A stretch of 64,000 nt of DNA, from NCBI GenBank assembly GCA_036498945.1, contig DASYEQ010000094.1, forward strand, positions 14,942 to 78,941. The letters are read 5' to 3'. This document shows, piece after piece, positions 1-7,819 of this stretch (the stretch's first letter is position 1; every line of letters starts with the position of its first letter). The stretch comes from JAQGMJ01 sp036498945. GTDB lineage: Bacteria; Pseudomonadota; Gammaproteobacteria; Burkholderiales; JAEUOS01. Under the pieces are notes generated by a model, which was not told the origin of the DNA, made no database searches, and was given only the letters and a program-made list of their open reading frames with translations. The translations under genes were made by a program, and so were the position numbers.

Positions 1-54
1 GTGCGCTGGCGCCGCAAAAGCGGGCCGCTTGAGCAGGCGAGCATCCTTGCGTGA
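1..54 (+). other. Possible 3' end of a gene that starts upstream
   Basis: Frame 1 is open from the first base and stops with TGA at 52-54, giving a basic tail of about 17 residues (begins VRWRRKSGPLEQ). The 'GPLE' near the end is seen in the tails of some membrane-protein families such as DUF418, but the piece is too short to assign. Frame 2 is also open here, so this may be non-coding. The stretch from 55 to 165 contains no gene I can support. Confidence 0.2.
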
Positions 55-165
55 GCTGGGCCGGCCGGCTCGCGCCATGCATGGGCTCGCCATGAAGGGC
101 CGCGGTCTTAAAATACGCCGTATGCCGGCCGCGCGGGCCTGGTGAATATCACCCAATACAAAACA

Positions 166-3100
166 ATGTCTACCCAAGCAAAATGGCAGTTCTGGATCGA
201 CCGCGGCGGCACATTCACGGATGTCGTCGCCAAGGCGCCCGACGGCGCGCTGCACACGCACAAGCTGCTGTCGGAGAATCCGGAGCAATACAAGGATGCC
301 GCCATTGCCGGCATCCGCCATTTCCTTGGAGTGAAGCCGGGCCAGCCGATCGACGGCGGCAAGATCGCCGCGGTGAAAATGGGCACCACGGTCGCCACCA
401 ACGCCCTGCTGGAGCGCAAGGGCGACCGCACGGTGCTGTTTATCACTCAGGGCTTCCGCGACCAGTTGCGCATCGGTTACCAGAACCGGCCGAACATTTT
501 CTCGCGCAACATCGTGCTGCCCGAACTGCTGTACAGCGAAGTCCATGAGGTGCGCGAGCGCGTCGGCGCGCATGGCGAGGTCTACCTCAAGCTTGATGAG
601 GAAAAGGCCCGCACCGACCTGCGCGCCGCATACGAAAAAGGCTTTCGCGCCATCGCCATTGCCCTGATGCACGGCTACCGTCATCCGGCCCACGAAGCGA
701 CCGTGGCGCGCCTGGCGCGCGAGACCGGCTTTACCCAGGTCTCGGTGTCGCATGAAGTTTCGCCGCTGATGAAACTGGTATCGCGCGGCGATACCACGGT
801 GGTCGACGCCTATCTCTCGCCGATCCTCAAACGCTACGTCAATCAGGTCGCTGACGAGTTGCAGGGCGCGCCGCTGAAGTTCATGCAAAGCTCCGGCGGC
901 CTGACGGACGCCAGCCTGTTTCAGGGCAAGGACTCGATCCTCTCGGGGCCTGCCGGCGGCATCGTCGGCATGGTGCAGACGGCGGTGGGCGCGGGATTCG
1001 ACCGCGTGATCGGCTTCGACATGGGCGGTACCTCCACCGACGTGTCGCACTACGCCGGTGAATACGAGCGCGCCTTCGATACGCAAGTGGCGGGCGTGCG
1101 CATGCGCGCGCCGATGATGAGCATCCACACGGTGGCGGCGGGCGGCGGCTCCATCCTGCATTTCGATGGCTCGCGCTATCGCGTCGGGCCCGATTCGGCC
1201 GGCGCCAACCCCGGCCCGGCCTCGTACCGCCGCGGCGGGCCGCTGGCGGTGACCGACTGCAACGTGATGCTGGGCAAGGTGCAGCCGCAGTGGTTCCCCA
1301 AGGTGTTCGGCCGCGGCGCGAACGAGCCGCTGGACCGCAATGTGGTGGTGGAGAAATTCACGGCACTGGCCGCGCAGATCGAAAAGGACACGAGCAACCA
1401 GCGTGCGCCGGAAGCGGTGGCCGAGGGCTTCATCCAGATCGCGGTGGAAAACATGGCCAACGCGATCAAGAAGGTGTCGGTCGCGCGCGGCTACGACGTC
1501 ACCCAGTACACCCTGCAATGCTTCGGCGGCGCCGGCGGGCAGCATGCCTGCCTGATCGCCGATACCCTGGGCATGACGCGCGTCTACATCCATCCCTACG
1601 CCGGTGTACTGTCGGCCTACGGCATGGGCCTCGCCGATCTCACGGCGATGCGCGAGCGCGCGGTGGAAGCACGTCTCACGCCTGCCCTGCGCGACAAGCT
1701 GGATGCGATCTACATCGAACTGATCGAGTCCGCGCGCAAGCAGATCCTGGCGCAGGGCGTGGAAGAAAACAACGTCGAGGTGCGCCAGCGCATCCACGTG
1801 CGCTATGAAGGCACCGATTCCGCGCTGATCGTCGATTACGGCAGCGATGCGGAGATCAAGGCGCGCTTCGAAGCGGCGTATCGCATGCGTTATTCCTTCC
1901 TGATGGAGCACAAGGCGCTGCTGGTGGAGGCGGTGTCGGTGGAGGTGATCGGCAAGTCGGGCGAAGCCACGGCTGCCTCTTTCGGTTTCGACCAGCGCGG
2001 CGGGGCGCCAGAGGCTGCCGAGACGGTGCAGATGTATTCCGGTGGCAAGCATCATGCCACCCCCGTGTTTGTGCGCGAGACCCTGATTCCCGGCGACAAG
2101 GTACCTGGCCCGGCGATCATCGCCGAGAAAAACGCCACCACCATCGTCGAGCCCGGCTGGCAGGCTGAAGTGAGCCCGCTGAATCACCTGGTGCTCACGC
2201 GCATCACCGCGCGCCCCAAGCAAACGGCGATCGGCACCACCGCCGACCCGGTGATGCTGGAGATCTTCAATAACCTGTTCATGGCGATTGCCGAGCAGAT
2301 GGGGTTGACCCTCGCCAACACCGCCTATTCGGTGAACATCAAGGAGCGCCTGGATTTTTCCTGCGCGGTGTTCAACCAGCACGGCGACCTGATCGCCAAC
2401 GCTCCGCACATGCCGGTGCACCTGGGCAGCATGGGCGAGAGCATCAAGACGGTGATCAGGGAGAACACCGGCAAGATGAAGGCCGGCAACGTCTACGTGC
2501 TCAACGCGCCGTACAACGGCGGCACCCATCTGCCGGACATCACCGTGATCACCCCGGTGTTCGCCGCGGACAAAAAGACCATCCTGTTCTACGTCGGCTC
2601 GCGCGGCCACCATGCGGACATCGGCGGCATCTCCCCCGGCTCGATGCCGCCGAATTCCAAAGTGGTGGAAGAAGAGGGTGTGCTGATCGACAACTTCCTG
2701 CTGGTGGAGGAGGGCAAGTTGCGCGACGCCGAAACCCGCGCGCTCCTGGCCTCCGGCAAATACCCCTCGCGCAACATCGACCAGAACATGGCCGACCTGC
2801 GCGCCATGATCGCCGCCAACGAAAAAGGCGTGCAGGAACTGCACCGCATGGTCGGCGAATTCGGGCTGGACGTGGTGCATGCCTACATGCAGCACGTGCA
2901 GGACAACGCCGAGGAGGCGGTGCGCCGCGTCATCGAGGTGCTGAAGGACGGCGAGTTCGCCTACGAGATGGACCATGGCGCCGTGATCAAGGCCAAGGTC
3001 ACCCTGGACAAGAAAACGCGCAGCGGCATCATCGACTTCACCGGCACCAGCATGCAGGTAGCGAACAATTTCAACGCGCCGTCCGCCGTGGCCTACGCGG

Positions 3101-3777
3101 CGACGCTCTATGTCTTCCGCTCCCTGGTGGATGACGACATTCCGCTCAACGCCGGCTGCCTGAAGCCGCTGAAACTGATCATTCCCGAAGGCTCGATGCT
3201 CAATCCGCGCTATCCGGCGGCGGTGGTGGCAGGGAACGTTGAGACCAGCCAGTGCCTTACCGACACGCTCTACGGTGCGTTAGGTGTAATGGGCGCCAGC
3301 CAGGGCACGATGAACAACTTCACGTTTGGTAACGACAGGTACCAGTATTACGAAACCATCTCCTCCGGCTCCGGGGCGGGCGAGGGCTTCGACGGCGCCA
3401 CACCGGTGCAGACCCACATGACCAACTCGCGCATGACCGACCCCGAGGTGCTGGAATTCCGCTACCCCGTGGTGGTCGAGGAGCATTCGATCCGCTACGG
3501 CAGCGGCGGCCAGGGCCGCTGGAACGGTGGGCCCGGCGCCTTGCGGCGCCTCCGCTTTCTCGAGGCAATGAATGCCGGCATCCTCTCCGGCCATCGCCGC
3601 GTGCCGCCTTACGGCATGGCCGGCGGCGGGGCAGGGCAGGTGGGGCGCAACTGGGTCGAGCGGGCTGACGGCCAGGTGAGCGAACTGCAGGGCAGCGACG
3701 AGACCTTGTGCCAGCCGGGCGATGTATTCGTGATCCAGACGCCCACCGGTGGCGCCTATGGCAAAAAGGCGGGATAA
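166..3777 (+). CDS. Fused hydantoinase/5-oxoprolinase family protein (HyuA-HyuB)
   Basis: This is a protein of about 1,203 aa in which the HyuA-type and HyuB-type halves of the oxoprolinase/hydantoinase family are joined. Family members use ATP to open cyclic amides such as 5-oxoproline or hydantoins. The ATPase-like half (about residues 1-690) shows GGTFTD at 14-19, DMGGTSTD near 286 and GGAGGQHAC near 456. The HyuB half (about 691-1203) shows NAPYNGGTHLPD near 780 and RGHHADIGG near 813. I prefer ATG 166 because the recognised N-terminus begins there; GTG 142 in the same frame is possible. A MipA-like gene follows on the same strand 64 bases later. The family is certain, but true 5-oxoprolinase versus hydantoinase, acetone carboxylase-like or another cyclic-amide substrate cannot be decided here. 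Confidence 0.93.
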   Translation: MSTQAKWQFWIDRGGTFTDVVAKAPDGALHTHKLLSENPEQYKDAAIAGIRHFLGVKPGQPIDGGKIAAVKMGTTVATNALLERKGDRTVLFITQGFRDQLRIGYQNRPNIFSRNIVLPELLYSEVHEVRERVGAHGEVYLKLDEEKARTDLRAAYEKGFRAIAIALMHGYRHPAHEATVARLARETGFTQVSVSHEVSPLMKLVSRGDTTVVDAYLSPILKRYVNQVADELQGAPLKFMQSSGGLTDASLFQGKDSILSGPAGGIVGMVQTAVGAGFDRVIGFDMGGTSTDVSHYAGEYERAFDTQVAGVRMRAPMMSIHTVAAGGGSILHFDGSRYRVGPDSAGANPGPASYRRGGPLAVTDCNVMLGKVQPQWFPKVFGRGANEPLDRNVVVEKFTALAAQIEKDTSNQRAPEAVAEGFIQIAVENMANAIKKVSVARGYDVTQYTLQCFGGAGGQHACLIADTLGMTRVYIHPYAGVLSAYGMGLADLTAMRERAVEARLTPALRDKLDAIYIELIESARKQILAQGVEENNVEVRQRIHVRYEGTDSALIVDYGSDAEIKARFEAAYRMRYSFLMEHKALLVEAVSVEVIGKSGEATAASFGFDQRGGAPEAAETVQMYSGGKHHATPVFVRETLIPGDKVPGPAIIAEKNATTIVEPGWQAEVSPLNHLVLTRITARPKQTAIGTTADPVMLEIFNNLFMAIAEQMGLTLANTAYSVNIKERLDFSCAVFNQHGDLIANAPHMPVHLGSMGESIKTVIRENTGKMKAGNVYVLNAPYNGGTHLPDITVITPVFAADKKTILFYVGSRGHHADIGGISPGSMPPNSKVVEEEGVLIDNFLLVEEGKLRDAETRALLASGKYPSRNIDQNMADLRAMIAANEKGVQELHRMVGEFGLDVVHAYMQHVQDNAEEAVRRVIEVLKDGEFAYEMDHGAVIKAKVTLDKKTRSGIIDFTGTSMQVANNFNAPSAVAYAATLYVFRSLVDDDIPLNAGCLKPLKLIIPEGSMLNPRYPAAVVAGNVETSQCLTDTLYGALGVMGASQGTMNNFTFGNDRYQYYETISSGSGAGEGFDGATPVQTHMTNSRMTDPEVLEFRYPVVVEEHSIRYGSGGQGRWNGGPGALRRLRFLEAMNAGILSGHRRVPPYGMAGGGAGQVGRNWVERADGQVSELQGSDETLCQPGDVFVIQTPTGGAYGKKAG

Positions 3778-3841
3778 ACCTTTGACGCGAACCGCTGTCA
3801 CAATCAGCTCCCCGACCGTACGACCGCCCAAGGCAAACCCG

Positions 3842-4618
3842 ATGACGCGTATTTCCCGACTGATCCTGTTGGCCGCCCTCGGCCTGTCCACCGCTGCCGC
3901 GGCGCAAACCTCGTCGCCGGCGCCCGAGGCGAAGGACGACTGGAGCGGCTATGCGGGCGCAGGCGCGATCGGCTACTCCCGCTATAGCGGCGCCCAGGGG
4001 ATGCGTGCGGTGCCCGCGCCCCTGCTCCAGTTCGAGTACAAGGGCATCGCGTATGTCGACATCCTGCGCGCCGGGGTGCGCTTCTGGGGCAGCGAAGACA
4101 AGAAGATGGCCCTGGGTATCGCCGCTATCCCGCGCTTCGGCTTCAAGGGTTCGGACGGATCGCGCCTCACCGGCATGGCGGAGCGCCACCTGAGCGTCAA
4201 TCTCGGCCCCAGCTTCGAATGGTCGACGCCGATTGTCGATCTTAACGTGGCCTACGTGGCGGACGTCGCCGGCGGCAGCAAGGGCGGCGAGCTGCACGCC
4301 CTGCTGTTCAAGCAGTTGGCCGACACTACGCATTGGGACATCGGCGTCTATACCGAGCTGGAGCGCCTCGATCATCGCGTCGCCAACTACTACTTCGGCG
4401 TGCGTCCGGAGGAGGCGACCGCCGACCGGCCGTTTTATCAGCCGGGCGCGAGCACGAACTGGAACCTGGGCCTGATGGGCGCCTACCGCATCAATTCCCG
4501 CTATGCCCTGATGTTCGGCGTGCAGAACACCCGGCTGGGCGGCGCGGCGGCGGGCAGCCCGATCGTCGAAACCCGCAGCGCCAAGTTTGGCTACGTCGGG
4601 TTGGGCTGGCGACTATAG
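3842..4618 (+). CDS. MipA/OmpV family outer-membrane protein
   Basis: This protein of 258 aa starts with a cleavable signal peptide (residues 1-21, ending AAAAQ), followed by a short Pro/Ala linker. The remainder alternates aromatic and small residues as in a small beta-barrel and ends in the aromatic-rich GLGWRL with a C-terminal hydrophobic residue typical of Bam substrates. The pattern 'GAGAIGYSRYSGAQGMRAVPAPLLQF' is cut short here: its key parts are GAGA...YSG and the VPAP...EYKG strand, as in MipA/OmpV proteins. These are outer-membrane scaffolds or small-solute porins. ATG 3842 is chosen because the signal peptide begins there; the frame is open further upstream. It is followed by a strong bidirectional terminator at 4661. 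Confidence 0.8.
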   Translation: MTRISRLILLAALGLSTAAAAQTSSPAPEAKDDWSGYAGAGAIGYSRYSGAQGMRAVPAPLLQFEYKGIAYVDILRAGVRFWGSEDKKMALGIAAIPRFGFKGSDGSRLTGMAERHLSVNLGPSFEWSTPIVDLNVAYVADVAGGSKGGELHALLFKQLADTTHWDIGVYTELERLDHRVANYYFGVRPEEATADRPFYQPGASTNWNLGLMGAYRINSRYALMFGVQNTRLGGAAAGSPIVETRSAKFGYVGLGWRL

Positions 4619-4660
4619 CAACGCGTCGGCCAGCGCGCATCAGGCCCGCGGCGGGGAAAG

Positions 4661-4688
4661 AAAAAAGCCGCCCACGGGCGGCTTTTTT
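4661..4688. terminator. Bidirectional intrinsic terminator
   Basis: A GC-rich hairpin (AAGCCGCC / GGCGGCTT, short CACG-type loop) is flanked by an A-run on the left and a T-run on the right. It therefore terminates the plus-strand porin-like gene and the convergent minus-strand binding-protein gene. Confidence 0.9.
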
Positions 4689-4705
4689 CATGCGCGATGC
4701 CGCGC

Positions 4706-5983
4706 TCAGGTCTTGCTTGCCGTCGTGTACGGTTCCACCAGCTTGCCGGAGACGTAATCCTTGGGCGAGAGCACGGTGCACTTGCCGGCCTTGCGCCATT
4801 CGTCCACGCTGTTGGTCTTGACGTCGTGGTACTGCACGTAGAGCAGGCGCCCTTGCGTCCATTCGCCGTTGGCGCCGAACTGCACCTTGCCGACCACGGT
4901 ATCGAAGCTGTCCTTGTGCATGGTCTCGGCCAGCTTGGCCTGGTCCAGGCTTTTGTTTTTCACCACGGCCTGCTCGATCACCTGCATCATCGCGTAGGCA
5001 TAGGGCGGCAGGTAGAAGCCGAGCGGGTCGACGCCGGCGGCGCCGGCGCGCGCCTGGTATTTCTCCAGGAACTTGTCCAGGCCGGGGAATTTCGCAGCGG
5101 CTTCCGGCGCATAGGTTTCCAGGCTGACGACGCCGTTGATCAGCGGGCCCAACTGGGTGCGGATGGCGGCGTACTGGGTGCCGACCATGCCGCCGCCGAA
5201 CAGGCGGGTCTTGAGGCCGACTTCGTGCGCGGCGCGGATCATGCCCACCGAGTCCGGCGGATAGGAGGCGACGAACACCACGTCCGGGTTGGTGGCCTGG
5301 ATCGCGCGCACCACCGGGCTGAAATCGACGTTGTTCGGCGGGTAGGTCTTGTCGTAGACGATCTTCAGGCCCAGGCGCTTGCAGTGCTCATGCGCGGCCT
5401 GCAGCGCCGTGTGCGGGTACTCGGCGTCGGCGCCGACCAGCGCGATGGTCTTGGGCTTGGGGTTCATCATTTCGACGGCGTCGAAAAAGCCCACCGTCCA
5501 GCCCAGCGCCGGCTTGGGGCCGGCGGGCATGATGGCGAAATAGCGGTCGTAGTGGAAGCGCGCGTTGACGTCCAGGCCGAAGAGGGTCATGAAGGTCATG
5601 CCGCGCTGCATCAGCATCGGGATGGGTGGGGCCACCATGGCGGTGCCATAGCTGGAGACCACCAGGTCGACCTTGTCGACTTCCAGCAGCTTGGTGTAGA
5701 TCGCCGGCACCGTCGAGCCGTTGCTCTGGTCGTCGTAGTACACCAGCTCGACCTTGCGCCCGAGCAGGCCGCCGCGGGCGTTGATTTCCTCCTGCCAGAT
5801 CTGCAGGGTCAGGATCGAGGCCTTGCCCATCGGCGCCAGCGCGCCGGTCAGGCCCATCGAAAAGCCGATTTTCAGCGGGGCCTGCTGCGCGAAGGCCACC
5901 CCGGGCAGGGCGAGGCTGCCGGCTGCCGCGGCGGCCGCGGCGCCGGAGGCCCCGGCCAGGAACTGGCGTCGTTTTCCTTGCAT
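4706..5983 (-). CDS. Tat-exported ABC transporter substrate-binding protein (branched-chain amino acid type)
   Basis: This type I periplasmic binding protein has 425 aa. The N-terminus has a twin-arginine signal (KRRQFLAG, then an Ala-rich h-region and a cut site near AFA-QQ at about 32). The mature part begins PLKIGFSMGLTG, the usual start of LivJ/K/urea/amide-type binding proteins, and contains the 'YYDDQS' and 'GGGMVGTQY' stretches of the family. ATG 5983 is preceded by a good ribosome site (GGAGA). No permease or ATPase genes lie beside it, so it must work with a transporter encoded elsewhere or act as a sensor. Ligand unknown; aliphatic amides, amino acids and aromatic acids are all possible. 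Confidence 0.88.
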   Translation of the reverse strand: MQGKRRQFLAGASGAAAAAAAGSLALPGVAFAQQAPLKIGFSMGLTGALAPMGKASILTLQIWQEEINARGGLLGRKVELVYYDDQSNGSTVPAIYTKLLEVDKVDLVVSSYGTAMVAPPIPMLMQRGMTFMTLFGLDVNARFHYDRYFAIMPAGPKPALGWTVGFFDAVEMMNPKPKTIALVGADAEYPHTALQAAHEHCKRLGLKIVYDKTYPPNNVDFSPVVRAIQATNPDVVFVASYPPDSVGMIRAAHEVGLKTRLFGGGMVGTQYAAIRTQLGPLINGVVSLETYAPEAAAKFPGLDKFLEKYQARAGAAGVDPLGFYLPPYAYAMMQVIEQAVVKNKSLDQAKLAETMHKDSFDTVVGKVQFGANGEWTQGRLLYVQYHDVKTNSVDEWRKAGKCTVLSPKDYVSGKLVEPYTTASKT

Positions 5984-6179
5984 GTCTTTGTCTCCAATCT
6001 GGTTGCTTATGGCCGGCCGGGCGCAAGCCGCGGTTCCGGAGGCGAGCGTTGATCGTTCGATAAACGAATACGCGAGTGCCGTGATTGTTATGTTACCGTT
6101 AAAATCGCCCGGCGCGCCGTTTTCGTGAGCACGCGGCGCCGCGCTTATCACTTCTATTTCAAGGCATGAAGGTCCTCGT

Positions 6180-6842
6180 ATGAACACGCGCGAACTGGTG
6201 AACTACCTGCAAGGTCTGGCGGAGAACAACAACCGCGCCTGGTTCGTGATGAACAAGCCGAGCTACGACATCCTGCGCACCGAGTTCATCGAGCTGGTGG
6301 CGATGCTCATCGCCGCCACCGAAAAGTTCGATCCCGCGGTGGCGGGGCAGGACGCGAAAAAGGCGCTGTTCCGCATCAACCGCGACGTGCGCTTTTCCAA
6401 GGACAAGAGTCCCTACAAGACGCATTTCTCGGCGGTGATCGCTCCCGGCGGCAAGAAGGATCCCGGCTCGCACTACTACATGCACATCGACCAGGACGGC
6501 AAGCTCCTGGTGGCCGGCGGCTGCTACCTGCCGCCTCCCGACGTGCTGGCGAAAATCCGCCGTCATATCGTGGCGGAGCCCGCGGTGTTTTCGCGCCTGC
6601 TGAAGAACAAGACGCTGTGGACCTGTTTCGGCGACTTTGCCGACGAAGGCAAGCTCGCGCGTCCGCCCAAGGGCTATGCCGCCGATACGCCGCACATCGA
6701 GCACCTCAAGCAGAAGAGCTTCATTGTCTGGCGCGAGTTTCCGGTCAAGGGCATGACCTCCGACAAGCTGCTCAAGCAGACCGCCGAAGGCTTCAAGGCT
6801 TCGCTGCCGCTGATCAAGTGGCTGCGCCAGGCGGTGGCATAG
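6180..6842 (+). CDS. DUF2461 family protein
   Basis: A soluble protein of 220 aa, the usual length of the DUF2461/TIGR02453 family. The recognisable part is the N-terminal NNRAWF motif (about 17-22) and the conserved block RINRDVRFSKDKSPYK (about 66-81), followed by HYYMHID and a GGCYLPP loop. No signal peptide or membrane segment is present. The biochemical role of the family is not established. It is divergently arranged with the ABC binding-protein gene across a 196-base interval that must hold both promoters. Confidence 0.9.
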   Translation: MNTRELVNYLQGLAENNNRAWFVMNKPSYDILRTEFIELVAMLIAATEKFDPAVAGQDAKKALFRINRDVRFSKDKSPYKTHFSAVIAPGGKKDPGSHYYMHIDQDGKLLVAGGCYLPPPDVLAKIRRHIVAEPAVFSRLLKNKTLWTCFGDFADEGKLARPPKGYAADTPHIEHLKQKSFIVWREFPVKGMTSDKLLKQTAEGFKASLPLIKWLRQAVA

Positions 6843-6901
6843 GGCCCGCACCGGCGCGCGGCGCTATAGTGGCGTCTCCATGTTCCTTGCCGGGAGCTGC
6901 C

Positions 6902-7546
6902 ATGCTGCGCTGGATCGTTTCCCTCTTGCTGTGTGCCTGCTGTACCGGCGCCGTACAGGCCGCCGACCCGGTCAGCCGTGAACAGGCGCTGCGCAACCTG
7001 GCGGATGCGCAGGCGCCGGTGCGCCGCGCCGCCGTGGTGCGCCTGGCCGAAGTCGGCCGCATCGAGGATGCCAAGGCGCTGCTGCCACGCCTGAAGGACA
7101 GTGATGGGGAGGTGCGCGAAGCCGCCGAACTGGCGCTGTGGGCGGTCTGGAGCCGCTCCGGCGACGAGCGCATCGACGCCTTGCTGGCGCACGGTGCGCT
7201 GGCAATGAACGGCGGCCACTACGAGCAGGCGCTGGCCGATTTCAATCGCGTGATCAAGCAAAGGCCTGATTTCGCCGAGGGCTGGAACAAGCGCGCCACG
7301 CTGTATTTTCTCGCCGGCGACGTGCGCCATTCGCTCGCCGATTGCGCCGAGGTGATCAAGCGCAACCCGAGCCATTTCGGCGCGCTCTCCGGCTACGGCC
7401 AGCTCTACCTGCGCCTGGATGACCCGGAGAAGGCCCTCGGATACTTCGAGCGTGCCTATGCCATCAACCCCGGCATGAGCGGGGTCGCGGCGAATATCGC
7501 GGCGATCAGGCAGGCTCTGGAGCGCCAACGACGCAAAATGATCTGA
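6902..7546 (+). CDS. Exported HEAT-like/TPR repeat protein
   Basis: The protein has 214 aa, with a signal peptide of about 20 residues (ends AVQA-ADP). Residues 25-85 look like one or two HEAT/PBS-lyase-type helical repeats (APVRRAAVVRLAEVG, then DGEVREAAELALWAV). Residues 95-205 form three TPR units (ALADFNRVIKQRPDFAEGW and similar). Such proteins are periplasmic scaffolds or chaperone partners; nothing here names a partner. The ATG at 6902 follows a GGGAG ribosome site. It lies 59 bases after the DUF2461 gene and may share its transcript. Confidence 0.8.
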   Translation: MLRWIVSLLLCACCTGAVQAADPVSREQALRNLADAQAPVRRAAVVRLAEVGRIEDAKALLPRLKDSDGEVREAAELALWAVWSRSGDERIDALLAHGALAMNGGHYEQALADFNRVIKQRPDFAEGWNKRATLYFLAGDVRHSLADCAEVIKRNPSHFGALSGYGQLYLRLDDPEKALGYFERAYAINPGMSGVAANIAAIRQALERQRRKMI

Positions 7547-7694
7547 GGCCGACGGAAGGCCGTTTACCACCGCCAGGCGGCGCATCTGCGCCAGCGATCG
7601 CAATCCGCTGCAAAACAGGAGGAAATATTTGCCCTTGTGTGATGGTTTTAACGCGACAGGAGTGTTAAAAAGTATTAAATACGATCTAATAGGC

Positions 7695-7723
7695 TTGACG
7701 TTGTCCTAGCCCCTTGGCATATT
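7695..7723 (+). promoter_or_regulatory. Candidate sigma-70-type promoter for the DUF1631 gene
   Basis: TTGACG at 7695-7700 and CATATT at 7718-7723 are 17 bases apart, about 100 bases before the DUF1631 start. Just upstream the sequence is A/T-rich with a small palindrome (GTATT-A-AATAC, 7672-7682) that could bind a regulator. The -10 box matches the consensus at only four of six positions. Confidence 0.4.
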
Positions 7724-7819
7724 CCAATGGCATAAGGGTCAGTGGGGGTAATGCCCTCCCTAAAGCCGGTGGTTTCGCGGTCAACTTGCAATAACACACG
7801 CTTCCCTCGAGGAAACGCC

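Noticed and set aside
4697..6052. Plus-strand open frame of about 450 codons opposite the ABC binding-protein gene
   Set aside because: It is rich in His, Gln, Val and Ala with no family features and lies exactly opposite a clear gene; long antisense frames are common in GC-rich DNA.
7711..7740. Repeated TGGCATA motifs that recall a sigma-54 promoter
   Set aside because: The distance between the GG and GC positions is 12 rather than the required 10 bases.
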